A stretch of DNA of 64,000 nt from Macquaria australasica. Lineage: Eukaryota; Chordata; Actinopteri; Centrarchiformes; Percichthyidae. The stretch lies in contig SEMN01000016.1 in the NCBI GenBank assembly GCA_005408345.1, positions 2,418,001 to 2,482,000 on the forward strand, written 5' to 3'. The notes under the pieces are model-generated. The model was not told the origin of the DNA and made no database searches. It saw only the letters and a program-made list of their open reading frames with translations. The stretch's first letter is position 1. Each line of letters opens with the position of its first letter. Of this stretch, positions 26,226 to 37,924 are shown piece by piece. The position numbers and the translations under genes are program-made.

Positions 26226-27661
26226 TCATTCACTGTCCAATCCATTACTTTAAAGTTGTGTCTTCAAAAGCTGTCTGGATCTGCTAAAAATGACTTGCCC
26301 CAAACATATAAACTTTTTCGAAACTTTCAAGATGTTCACTTGATCTTCCTGTGTGTGTGCTTGTTTTCCATGTTAAAGGGTTTTTGTGGCATTTTAGGAT
26401 AGAGGGTGATGAAAAACAAACTGTCTAGGCTTTATGTTTAATTAGCATTTATCCTCAAGTAACTTATTAATTAGCATTTGTCATTATTAAATGTTAGGGT
26501 TGTAATTATCTCCCAAAGCTCCTACTTGCACTCTACTTTACCTCTTTTTAGGATCGCCTGCAAGTGTGCCTTCGGCTTTGTTCACTGATGTTGTTTTCTC
26601 CAACACAGTTCTTTCAGTTGTCAAGTCCATACTGAATTGTTCCAGCCATCCTACTGTATAATGTTATACTTCACTATAACAATAGGCATGCTATTTCAAG
26701 GCTTTATGGTATTTAATTTACACAGACGCCTCTGCGCGGCCATAATTCCCATCTGTGGAGCCTTTATAGTGCTGTTGGATGATGTATATTTATGACTGCA
26801 GTCTCTTTATGATTTCTCTACTGTAAAGGAATAACAGCCTGGCAAGTAGAGGTGGAGCCCCCGGCCATTATTTATTGTGGTGTTGTACCTCGGAGACACG
26901 CAGCCGCGATACGGGACAGGAGGCATGCGGGAATTAAATTACACCCGAAATTTAGTGATCCTTCAAAAGAATGGGCTCCCTTGTTGGATAGGTTTACCTA
27001 TGTTTCGGCAATGGAGTTCCCCCTTTGGAAATGTCTGCAGGAGTAAATGGCAAAAACAGGTCGGAGGGAGCAAGTGAAAAATTCCAAATTAAGTGTCGAG
27101 GTGGTTTGTGGGTGCAGCGTGCGGTTGACATGTTGGCTCCTGCGTTTTGGGCTCAAAAAGACCCTCCTGAAGGTTCGGTTAAAGAGGGAACGGCTGATGT
27201 CTAATTACCTGTTGAGATGTGGTTTGGATTGAAGCAGCTCTTGTGACAGTATGTCTTTCTGCTTGATGAGGAAATTATAGTCTACAGCCGGGCTCACATT
27301 CCCTTGGTTTGCATCTTGAGGTCTTCACCTGCTCCCATGCTTCTCTGTAGGTTTGAATCATGCAGTGGAAGAAATTCCCCCTCATCAGAAGTGAAATGGG
27401 TTTATTTTCTCTGCTGCCTGGAGGAGGTGGACGTTTTTGAACTTCAAATTCACACATGAGAAATATTTTGATTGCGTTTGATACTAACACCCTGCAATAT
27501 AAATGGATCACAAAAGCAGACGCCGCACTTCCTGACTGCAAAGATAATCACGTTTTATCATCTGCAGTGTGTTTCCAGAGCTGAGTTATAGTGATGTTTT
27601 GTGCAGGAGTGTGTTGAGGAGTAAACCAGTGACGTGAGATCAAACAGCATGTACGTTTTTG
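26226..27661. other. non-coding interval, mostly unique sequence
   Basis: No copies elsewhere in the window. 26730-27240 is unusually free of simple repeats, with mixed composition that could reflect conserved non-coding DNA. Its 60-66 codon reading frames match no protein I recognise. Confidence 0.3.
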
Positions 27662-27688
27662 GTGTGTGTGTGTGTGTGTGTGTGTGTG
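27662..27688. repeat. (GT)n microsatellite
   Basis: About 27 bp GT array, followed 122 bp later by an AC array in the complementary sense. Confidence 0.95.
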
Positions 27689-27808
27689 GAGGCAAAGAGG
27701 GCAGATACAGGGCAGGGAGGATTATCAGGCTGCCCTTGATAACACACAGGTGGCTGATCTTGGGGCTTAGGGTCTGAAGCTGTCCCTCAATCCACCACTT
27801 CCTACTCT

Positions 27809-27810
<2 letters not shown>

Positions 27811-27897
<87 letters not shown>
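27811..27897. repeat. (AC)n microsatellite
   Basis: About 87 bp AC array with one AT interruption near 27846. Confidence 0.98.
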
Positions 27898-27898
<1 letters not shown>

Positions 27899-29548
27899 CT
27901 ACACAAACACAATTCCTGTCCGGGGAGTTGCAATATCATAGCAGAGCTCAGGTTACTGTCCGGGTGCACTGCTCTGGGTTGTGGAGAGTTAGGAATATAC
28001 AGTATGTAGGATGAAATAGATAGTAAATGTAATATTCTGCCAGTTCGTGCAGAGGTGGGGGGTTATTGGTGGAGGCTTTGTTGTTTGAGGCATATGTCTG
28101 ACTGCCTCAGGATTCCTGTTTGATTTAGAGTTTAACGGCCTGTTGCTGGAGAAATTAATAGCGCCATTACAGAAGAAAAAGTGTGTGTGTGTTGGGGGGG
28201 GGGAATTTTATAGCACAAACAAAATAAGCAATCGCTTTCTCCACCTCTCTGCAGCACATTCTTAAGTGACGACAATTCATCTCCAATTTCACACCTGAGT
28301 TTTCCTATGTAAGACATTCATAAAGTGCCCGAGTGAACTAAAACTCTCCATGGTTGCTGTTGGTGTTAGCGGTGGGGGCTAGAGAGAGAAAGGGTTGACA
28401 TTTATGGATGAGGTTCTCCACCATCTCTACTATCAGGTTTTAAGAGTTGTTACAAGCAGGGAGCCCCTCTGCGTGCAGCGTTAAGGGCCGAGCGCGGGGA
28501 CTGAGCCGACAGGATCTGGGGGTGGCTGCACTGTATTCACGGAGGCTTTGTAAACTGCGGCTGTGATGTGCACATCCATCATGGCCCGGCGGCATGCTGG
28601 GTTTCAGGATGGGGGTGCATTCGTTATACTGACCCGGCCGGGAAGGGGGACAGGAGGAGGGGAGAGGAGGGAGGAAGGTCAGGATTAGGGAAGTGGGGCA
28701 GAGCGGGCTGGGGTCAAGATTAGGGTGTTGGACGATATAGACGAGGTGGGGTGGGGTGGAGTGGTGGATCAAGATAAGGAGATTTTTGTGGGGTTTTAAG
28801 GGGATAAGGCTCCATGGTAGCAGTCTAGCCGCTGAAGAAATCTCACTTGTTCAAGCCTTTGCATTATTACAAGGGGATTTTGGGAACAAGGGTTTCCGTG
28901 GATGATGCAGGAGGCCACATTTTAGGAATTTCATTAACAAAACAGGGGTAGACTAAATGAGGTAAACACTTCAGGACATTTAAGTAACTTGACCATCATT
29001 GCAAACATTGCTTTAAAGGTAGAGGTTAAATGCCATTTAGCTGTTCACTATGCATATATCATAGTTGGGTTGTATCCCTTTTAGTTGGTTTTATCTTTGT
29101 CTTTTCCATTGAAGTTAGGGAACAGTATGTTGTCCTTATTTTTGAGACTGCTGCTTGATATCTATTCAATTTTTTTGTTGTTTATTTTTTTTAGTTTTTT
29201 TGTCTGATGCACCTACATGTTGGGGACAGATGAATCAGCATCTTTGCAGCTCTGTTGTCTGACGTTTCTTGGAAAACTCACATAAAAAGTGTTGCTTGAC
29301 TCTTTTATAGCCGATGAGTACTACTTCTTAAACTTTTTAACTTATAATTTGCAGCAGTGTAAAGTTTCTTTGTACTTGTAAAGGATGAGGCTGGTAATAT
29401 TTTATATTTTTCTTAGGGTCAACAAATCCCATGTAAAAGAGCATCTTGCAATACTTTCTCAGCTGTTTGTGGGCTATTTGTTCATACTGAAGACATAACT
29501 CTTTAAAAATGGCTCACAAATATATTATTTTATTTTTAAAACAGGTTA
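27898..29548. other. non-coding interval with a GC/purine-rich part
   Basis: 28480-28760 is G-rich on the plus strand (gggga/ggagg runs), and a nine-or-more G run sits at about 28194-28202. No coding exon or repeat family with a second copy identified. Confidence 0.35.
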
Positions 29549-29820
29549 AACAGCTTCCTAAAACAGCTGGGAACTATAGTTTTTTACTCAAACAGGAGTA
29601 AATTGTGAATTTGTTGGGAACTATTTTCAGCTCTGGATTTGGTGCTCTAGTGAGTATTTTTAACAGCAGGACAGCAGAAGTGGGATCGATTTAAAATAAA
29701 CTATAGTGCCCATGATCATGGTGTGGCTCAATGATTGTTTGTAATAGTTTTTGGACAACAAGGGGGTCTATGGCACAGAGGAATAAGATACATCAGGCTT
29801 TGGCTACACAGACTTGATAG
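29549..29820 (+). repeat. interspersed repeat family F, copy 1
   Basis: Collinear with 53323-53580 in src intron 2. Shared blocks are 'ttcctaaaacagctggg', 'gggactattttcagct', 'ttttggacaaca' and 'acacagaggaataag'. The two copies are diverged and include different insertions. Non-coding. Confidence 0.75.
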
Positions 29821-30220
29821 TAGGATCAATCATTGTGGTCTTTTCATGGGATTTGTTGATAAAAGGATCCAAACTTATTCTTTAAAGTCCTTTTCCTGTA
29901 CATTATTTGTGTACGCCTTGTATCGACTATGAGAAACATTTAATTCCTTGAATAATAAAATGACCAGTGTCCCAAATGAAGTTACCAATTGTTGTAATAC
30001 CTTTCTGTAGAAGGCAGAAATGTAAGAAATCAATATACCTCAATGATAGTCTTAAAAAACACTCCGGTGAGTAAACTTGCCACTGCTCCACTTCCTGTCC
30101 CGCTTACTATGAATCTCACCCTGTATGACCTTTTCACCCTAAACTAGGGACTCTTCTGTTAACAGCTGTGCACCACCAGCTCAAATCATCCACATTATTC
30201 ATCATCCCTGTTTGAAGGAA
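29821..30220. other. non-coding interval, nothing recognised
   Basis: No supportable feature. Confidence 0.35.
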
Positions 30221-30491
30221 CTATTTCTTCGGTAGAACGTGTTCGGTGGGTTATCCAGAGCAAACAGGACATTGTTATTAGAAAGAGATGTTAATATTTT
30301 TAATGTAATTTTTCAGTCTAGTGAGCAGCACGAACAAAATTCCATTCACCTCCATTGTGTTGGGGCGGCGGCAGAAGTCTCCAAGATGGATATCTCAAAA
30401 CTTGTGCAAATAAAACCAGAACTATCTGCATGGCTATTTACTAAAAAAAAACAGGTAGGTTTCTTGTCATTTGGTTGAACCCACCCTTTAA
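30221..30491 (+). repeat. interspersed repeat family A, copy 2
   Basis: Ends in 'ttcttgtcatttggttgaaccc accctttaa' and contains 'attccattcacctccattgtgttggggcgg', matching the copy at 12681-13063. A 79-codon plus-strand reading frame across it is a by-product of the repeat, not a gene. Confidence 0.8.
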
Positions 30492-31379
30492 ACACAGTCT
30501 GACTTTTCATGTATAGACAACAATGGGAAAATGATTGTTTTGTGTGGCTGCTTCCCTCCACCACCCTGTAATCTGGGCTAACCAGGGTGTCTGGTGTTGA
30601 GGAAGGGGGGGCGGGTGGTTTGGGGGTGGACAGGGTGGAGTGATGCTGACAAGGGACATCAAAGCAAAGACGGGGGGGAGGAGAGAGGGGACACAGAGAT
30701 TAGGCTGCATGTTGGAGGAGAATGAGCGAAAGTATAGGTCAGGAGCAGGGCTGCTTGGAGAGCATGACAAGAAAACAACAGGTCTGAGCTAATTATCTTG
30801 TTTCCAGACCTTATCAGACTCCGGCATGTAGACATTACTGTCTGCACGATGGGAATCTTCGGCATGAACACAAGGCAGAGCTGCATTTGGGATAAATACA
30901 GATAAATCCCTGCCAAACACAACACTGAAACTTAACAGTGATCCAGGTTGATATGGAGAGTGTAGAGAGGTCTTTATAGTCCTCTGGGAGGATTGCTTTA
31001 TCTCAAATTCCATCTGAGAGCCGGTGGGTAGTCCAGTGTGTCAGTCACAGAGACAGTCAGGCTTTTCTCTGGCAGCCAAACCCTCCAATCACACATAATG
31101 ATTTCCATTTGCTAGCTGCAGGCGGAGGGAGAATTTTTGTCTATCTCAACACAAATCACTTCCCCAGACTGAACCCGAAATAACTTAAGCCCTCAATTCA
31201 ATGATAACTGGTCTCAAACATTCTTCTTCTTTTGGCTCCAAATCAATAAACAAGAGGTTTATTGGTTTGTAGCCGAGTTACATCCCAGGAATATGTAATA
31301 ATATGCAGTTGACAGAAGGTTTTTCACCACAAATAAGATTAGGAAGTACATGCAGCCTTTTAATTTCTGCAGCCACTAA
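30492..31379. other. non-coding interval, nothing recognised
   Basis: A G-rich stretch lies at 30600-30690. No exon or repeat family is supported. Confidence 0.35.
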
Positions 31380-31561
31380 TGAAAGATCAGAGAGGAGAGG
31401 AGGAGGGGGAGGAAGAGAAGAGAAGAGGAGAAGGAGGGGGAAGAGAAAGAGGAAGACAGCAAAGGAGAGGAGAGGTGGAGGAAGAGGAAGAAAGGAAAAG
31501 AGAGAAGACAACAGAGAAGAGGAGGAGCAAAGTAAAAGAGGAGGAGGAGGAGGAGAGGAGT
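31380..31561. repeat. polypurine (GA/GGA) tract
   Basis: About 180 bp almost entirely A and G on the plus strand, made of variable GAGGAGGAA-type units. It generates Glu/Arg-rich frames on plus and Ser/Leu/Pro-rich frames on minus, which are not genes. Confidence 0.9.
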
Positions 31562-33808
31562 GCTGGGTGTAAATCACATTGAGATCTTTCTGTTTCACAC
31601 CCCACTGCAGCTGAAACCAAACGTCCGCAGCCGAACATCTGTTGTGTTTGGCCGTTGCAGCCTTCCCTCCGCTCCCCTCCTCTCCTCCCCAGCCGACCTC
31701 TCTGACAAACCATTTGACTCTCCCTCCCACGGAAAGGTTTTATCCATCTCTTGCATACTAGATCCTTGACCTGGGAGGAGGAAGAAGAAGAGGATGAAGA
31801 GGAGGCCTGGGGGGGGCCTGAATGCTAAGAGGAGGATACAAATATATGAGCTTCTCTGTGAGAAGAGGCTGCCCTGCGGAAACGAGAGCATTGGCTCGTC
31901 ACATATTTCTCCAAACACAACAGCGTCTGGCTGTAATATGTGGTTATTATGGATCATAGCTTTGCTGATTCAGTGATGATCTCATGCTCTTCTGGCACTA
32001 GATTATCTTCCAGCCGTCCTAAACAGCATCTCAAATTCTTGTTTTTCTGGACACATGAAGCACAGAAAAATTAACTCTCAGTCCAGTGAAAACATTTTTT
32101 TAAATGTGCGTAAATAGGGATTTTATGAAAATACTTTCCCTGTGGAATATTAAATGGTTGTGGTCACCTTAATTGTTAGACTGTCTGTTTAGACATATCT
32201 GACCTGCCACAAGAATTCAAAAATATCTGCTACATGACAGCTTTAAAAGACCCTTATTGGATTCTGATGAAACTTTTTAAAATCTGCAGTGAAGAAAGAG
32301 TAAAAAGAATGAAAATTAACGAAACAAAGGCAAAACGACAAAGAGAAAACCTATGTTAAAAGTAATACAAAGAGACAATATCTTTTTTCTAAATAAGGAT
32401 TCTGTCCTTGTGTTGTATGAAAACTAAAAAAAATGTAGTAAAAGTTTATCAGACAAGTCAAAAATATAACAAATGATCTTGTTAGTTAAATATTTAAAAG
32501 TGTTAGCCTTATAATTTTCCTTTACCACCGATCATATTGAGCAAATAAATTCACATGTAATTTAATCTTCTATTTATCTTTCACTTGCTCATTTTATTTT
32601 TCAAATGGTGCACATTTAATCATTAATCTATTTCCTCACCACATTTCCAATTTTTCTTCCCAGCCGAGAGGACTGTTGCTAGTTACCTTAACTAAAAGCA
32701 CTGGTGGCTAAATGCGTTTTGCTGTTTTGCATCACTGTATAAACTGAAAAAGAAAGCATTTTAACTGGCAAGCAAATGCTATCAAAGTTAGCTAGCTAGT
32801 GGTTCTTAGAAGGTTTTTGTTTAGTTTGGGAAAAGATACATTAAATCATGCACAAAATGTCAAGGATGACACAATAAACTTCTACATTTTGTGAGTTTCG
32901 GGGCTCCAGTTTAGTAGGATCATGTTTGTGCCTACTTAATACGGATTATGTCACTTTGCTTGGTTGTTCTTTCTCTGTTCATGTTTGCTTCATCTACATT
33001 TTCTCCTTCTCTGTGTGATATTGACTGTCTCGTCTCTGTCAGGGAGCCTCCTGTCCTCCTGTCTGTCTCCAGCACCTTGCATATCAGCTTCACAGTTGCT
33101 ATTTGTCTCCTCCCATGCCCCCTGCTCCTGTAGTCCTGTCAGGCATGTGGTCCAATAATAGCCTGACCAGGTAGCTCAGCCATGTGGAATTTGACATTGT
33201 GTCCCGGGGCACGTCGGGCCCCCGGTGGGAGAGTGTGAGTGGACGGGAGATAGCCAGTGTCAGGGGTTTTCCAGAGTGAGTTGAACAGTCTTGGATCAGT
33301 TGTATCAAAAGCAACTGCAGATCATTTAAAGGATAAGGCTGGCATTGTTATATGTTTTAAATTATTATCAATAAATCTCATGAAAAGAACAAATTATCAA
33401 TTATCAAGTTATCCTAAACTAGGTAATGAAGTAAGAATTCTTTTCTCCCTTTACTCTCTAGCCAGTCTATGAAATCTTGCATAATGGGGTTAATTGAATC
33501 TTGTTCAATGTTGTCCCGTAGCCCACTTTTAGAAATATTTTTAATATATTTCAGTATTTTCTATGTATATATATTTTTTTGTGATTTGCAACTACTGGAA
33601 TTTGTTTTTAACAACATATCTTGACTGTCTCATTTTTGATATTGGTTGACTATGATGTCATCAATATTGCCCTTTCTCAAGATGTTATTGATGAAGGCCC
33701 GATAGGGTTCAAACGTTGCCATGTTTCAGTCCAATAAAGTTTGAGAGCCATAATCAGTGTGGAGATAGCCTCTTTATTTTCTCATACCACATCTGCCATC
33801 CTGACTAA

Positions 33809-33811
<3 letters not shown>
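31562..33811. other. non-coding interval
   Basis: 31760-31850 is also purine-rich. 33680-33735 resembles a retroelement 3' tail (see finding). No exon recognised. Confidence 0.35.

Positions 33812-33874
<63 letters not shown>
33812..33874. repeat. (TG)n microsatellite
   Basis: About 63 bp uninterrupted TG array. Confidence 0.98.
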
Positions 33875-33878
<4 letters not shown>

Positions 33879-34972
33879 TAATGAAGCTTAAACTGGTGCA
33901 AATGAATGCTCAAACTCTTCAATCACACTTTCCTGCAGACAGGACAGTCAATACAAACTCATGCTGTGCAGCCAACACCTGTTCAAATCCACAGAACTTT
34001 ATTTTACATTGTAGTGGAGATCTCAAAGTTTCCAATCATACCAAATATGTCAGGCTGAATTTTGGGGTAGCATGCTAAAATGATGCACAAAGCATCTAGA
34101 ATATTTTCATTTGATGGAACTGTAGCGGTGCAGCAACAAAAAAAATGAGTGTTGGGTTTGAATATTTCACTCAAGAGGATGTTAAAGGTTTAAGAAATAT
34201 TACTGTATGCATATCATAACATGCTGCTTCATTACCCTCTCAGGCAGCGTCACAGCCAGCTGGAGTTTATCTGTTGTCCACAGTAAACACGCTATAAGAG
34301 CCTCAAACATACTGCAGGTATGCATTTTTATTTCCCTAATCAGATTGTTCTTTCTTTCTCCCTCACAGATAAACATTTCCTCTAATAAAATCTGTATACC
34401 TTGTATCAAAGCAGTGAACCTACACCCAGATAAACAGATAGCACACATACTGTACATACATAAAGCACGGCTATTACACACTACATAATTCAGCCTCCTA
34501 CACTTCTCCTCATTCGCCCTTCCATCTCTCCTCCTCTCTCTACAAGGAACCCCCGGGCCAAGTAGCTGCAGAGGTGGGGGCAGAGTGATTCATGAGCGGG
34601 GCGGAAGGAATGTGTATGAGCACCACATGTCTTTTCATTTACATGCTTTACACTCACACACACACACGCGCGCTCATTGCGACAGGTGCGGCGTTGCAGG
34701 AGAGTACGTGGCACTGAAGGAGGCCCTTGTTATCGTTGGCACCAGACTCTCAGCTGTGCCCTGTCGCACCACTGGAGGCTGTGTGGTCACAAGGCTGATA
34801 TATGGGCAGCTGTATAGGAACAGACATGCCATCACATTCAGTCATTATAGATTAACAGTGCAGGAGCTCTGTATTCCCTCCATGTCTCAAAATAAAGTAC
34901 TGACCTCGATATGTCACCATATTCAGAATATTCAACCTATTAATTATCCAAGACAGAGTGTTTGACATTGTG
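33875..34972. other. non-coding interval, nothing recognised
   Basis: Short reading frames only; none resembles a known protein. No repeat copy identified. Confidence 0.35.
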
Positions 34973-35310
34973 TTAAAGGGTCAGTTTACCGTGGTATCTG
35001 GCAACGCAGTTAGTTTTTGTTAAGATATTAGTCTTTTAGCTTTCTGCCTCTTCCCCAGTGTGGATTATCTCAAGTAACCAGGGACACTGTTGCTGGAAGG
35101 AGATGTTGCTGCTCATTAAAGTTTTTATTGCTGTGAGCACCACAAAACATGCAATGAACAACTTTCACAGGGACTGTTTCTTCAGTACAAAGCAGTTCCA
35201 ATGAAAACTGTTCACAGCGAGGTCTGGGGATTCTCCAAAATAACGGGGTCAGTGTTTCTAGAAAGAGATGTTGCTGCAGGATTCTTACATTACATTGAGA
35301 AAAAACATTT

Positions 35311-35550
35311 GGGCGGCTGTGGCTCAGGAGGTAGAGCAGGTCATCCATTAATCTCAGGGTTTGCGGTTCAATCCTCGGCTCCACATGTCGAAGTGTCCTT
35401 AGGCAAGACACTAAAGTTGCTCCCAAAGGGGGCCAGCACCTTGCATGGCAGCTCTGTAACCATTGGTGTGTGAATGAGACCAATCTATAAAAGTGCTTTG
35501 GGAACCAATAAGGTTGAAAAGTGCCATATAAGTTAAGTCCATTTACTAAT
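35311..35550 (+). mobile_element. tRNA-derived SINE
   Basis: Starts with a tRNA-like head. The RNA polymerase III A box reads TGGCTCAGGAG (35320-35330) and the B box reads GGTTCAATCC (35365-35374), spaced as in a tRNA gene. The body carries 'catgtcgaagtgtccttaggcaagac' and 'gtgtgtgaatga', and ends in 'aaaagtgccatataagttaagtccattta', typical of a widespread teleost SINE. It is not a functional tRNA gene because the head has no proper anticodon arm or acceptor pairing followed by a terminator. Confidence 0.85.
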
Positions 35551-35876
35551 TTAATGAATTACTATTGTTCCTAATGGGGAGGCTGGCAAAACATTTTTTA
35601 AATAAAGGGCAAATAAAACCAAAATCTTAGATTGAAAGTTAATTCTTGACCTTGGAAACAGCAGATTACAAACAATCTTACCACATGGTCCATTTAGTGG
35701 CTGTTCTGCAGCTTTCAATCATATCACACAGTCTTCCACAGCAGATAATGCCAGATGATCTGGACATCTACTATTCCAAGACAACCGGTCCAGTTTAATC
35801 TGCCATCTGCTGAGGAAGCTCATGTGATACAATCAAAAGCTCCAGAATTTGTGATTCTAAATGGCCACATACCACC

Positions 35877-36490
35877 AGTGGTGGAAGGAGTACTCAGAAC
35901 TTTTACTTAAGTAAAAGTACCAAAACTCCAATGTAAAAAGTCCTGCATATAAAATCCTACTTATGTAAAAGTACAGAAGTATTATCACCAAAATGTGCTT
36001 AAAGAATCAAAAGTAAATGTACTCATTCTGCAGAAAAATGGCTCCTGTGACTGATATATTGTATGACACAATTTTACTGTAGCTGCAGGAGGTGGAGCTA
36101 GTATCAGATACAGTTCAGTAGTTTAGGTTCCCAACCTAGGGGTCAGGTCCCTCCAAAGGGTCCCAGGATAAATCTGAGGGGTTGTGACATGATTAATGGG
36201 AGAGGAAAGTTCTGATACACAAATTATTTTTTTGGACTTTAAAACATGACAAGAACCATTATTTTTGCAAGCAGTTACAAGCCAGAAAGGTTTGGAACAA
36301 CTGGTTTAATCTCTGATATTACCTGTCTTTTACAAGCTTTTATGGGCTTATATTATGTTTTTTATTTAAAATCTCAACCTTTAGGGTAACTAGTAGCTAT
36401 AGCTGTTGGGTAACTGTAGTGGTGTATAAGGCACAATATTTACCTCTGAAGTACAGCATTTGAAGTAAGTAAGTAAAGTAAGTAGTATCA
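35877..36490 (+). repeat. family E interspersed repeat, copy 1 (interrupted)
   Basis: Begins 'ggaaggagtactcaga(a)cttttacttaagtaaaagta', with a palindromic TTACTTAAGTAA core, and continues 'gtcctgcat', 'cagaaaaatggctcctgtgactg', 'ggaggtggagct'. It is collinear with 40976-41460. A family D copy is inserted at 36121-36306. Confidence 0.8.
36121..36306 (-). mobile_element. family D hAT-like element, copy 2
   Basis: Left end 'ggttcccaacctaggggtcaggtcc' and right end 'gtttggaacaactgg' are approximate inverse termini. Orientation is opposite to 5936-6150. It sits inside a family E copy. Confidence 0.7.
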
Positions 36491-36544
36491 CTAGACATAA
36501 GTGAGAATATGCTTTCTTGTCATTGGGGTGAACCGATGCTTTAA

Positions 36545-37263
36545 GCTCAAACACATCACCAAGAGTTGAAACTTTGTAAATATTAATATTTCATTCATGG
36601 AGTTGACAGCTGTGGCCCCATTTGGTAATAACAGAAACATATCACTGTCGTTGGGGAAAAAAAGTTGTGTACCTCCAAAATGTCAGTGGAGGGAAATTAC
36701 AGTGTTTTTAGCTTGACATCCATACATTTTTTAAAAATCTAATTGGTTATGAAAGGGTTTAATAAACCTGGGAGTTGAAGAATTTTGGCAACCTTCATGG
36801 AGGACCATTAAGCACCAGCTTTAACTGAAGGTAAATAACAAAAAATCATCAAAATGAGGTCATGAAGGGGTTAGGAACTTTTCAGCTGATCGTGATGATA
36901 TGAACCCATTTTCCAAAATGACACAGTTCTGCTGACAAATACCTAAACTGTACTTTCACATGTGAGTGTGTATATTTCTCTGTCCGTCTTTCGTCCATGC
37001 TCTCGGGGGGGCAGAGGGTTGAGATGGCGAGAATGAGGAGAGGACAGCGACTGGCAAATGAGCCAATTTGTCAGAGACTCAGACAGCTGCGTCCTCTGAG
37101 AGCAGTGGTGTTAATAGATGCATAAAAATGTTCACACTTTAATTAATATCACCTGGAAATATTGAGGTAGTTTACACTCTGTTTCTGTGTGTGTAGCATG
37201 TGAAACTTGGCGGTGATGGAGCTCATTAGGAGCCTTGGCCACCTCTTCTAATAGCTTCAGTTG

Positions 37264-37265
<2 letters not shown>
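36545..37265. other. non-coding interval, nothing recognised
   Basis: No exon or repeat copy that I can support. Confidence 0.35.

Positions 37266-37319
<54 letters not shown>
37266..37319. repeat. (GT)n microsatellite
   Basis: About 54 bp uninterrupted GT array. Confidence 0.98.
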
Positions 37320-37320
<1 letters not shown>

Positions 37321-37730
37321 GGTGATTTGATGGTTTTCAGTGAGGATAGGCCTCAACTGAACCAGTAGGTTCCATAAAACTTCTCTGTTGGCAATATGAG
37401 TGTATTTAAGTGATGATAGACGATTAGGTGCCCTGATATACAAAAATAATGGACGAGGTGGAGGTGAGTTCATTATTTTCTATATCAGAACACCACATAG
37501 TGTATTATTGCACTTATACCATGGTCACTTACCACAGGCAAAAAGAGCAGTTGTGTGTATTTTGTTTGTTGTCATTCTAAACCATATATAGGTCCATTTC
37601 ACCAGTGACAGAATAGTTTATTAATTCTTGTGCACTGATTTTGGACAGTGATTGACTTTCAAGCTCAGAGTTTATGGGTTGCTGATGTTTTGTAAAAATC
37701 CCACAGCCCATCAAAGTTGTGACGGTGACG

Positions 37731-37924
37731 TCAGTTGGTCCACAAATATCTCAACAACTTTTGGATGGATTGCAATGAAAATTTGGTGAACATGGTAAAC
37801 ATTATATCTGGTAAACATCAGCATGTTTGCATTGTCATTGTGAGCATGTTAGCATGCTGACATTAGCATTTAGCTCAAAGTACGGCCTCACAGAGGTGCT
37901 AGCTTTGCTGTAGACTTTTAGTCG
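37731..37924 (+). repeat. family B element, copy 2 (short)
   Basis: Retains 'caacaacttttggatggattg', 'ggtgaacatggtaaacattatat', 'catcagcatgtttgc' and 'cctcacagaggtgctagc' in the same order as copy 1, but lacks its middle. Confidence 0.8.

Larger units (their letters stand above)
34973..36544. mobile_element. composite nested block (family A shell with SINE, E and D)
   Basis: The left end, ttaaagggtcagtttacc, and the right end, ggtgaaccgatgctttaa, are inverse termini of family A. Family A body is present at 34973-35300 and a family A tail at about 36490-36544. Between them lie the tRNA-derived SINE (35311-35550), about 320 bp unassigned sequence, and a family E copy (35877-36490) that itself contains a family D copy (36121-36306). 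The middle of family A is missing, so deletion or rearrangement has also occurred. Confidence 0.6.

Noticed and set aside
30239..30478. 79-codon plus-strand frame
   Set aside because: Coincides with the family A repeat, whose other copies lack the frame.
31278..31730. 150-codon minus-strand frame, Ser/Leu/Pro-rich
   Set aside because: Mostly produced by the polypurine tract; no recognisable domain or splice structure.
35311..35385. tRNA gene
   Set aside because: A and B boxes are present, but the sequence continues as a SINE body and does not form a proper tRNA.
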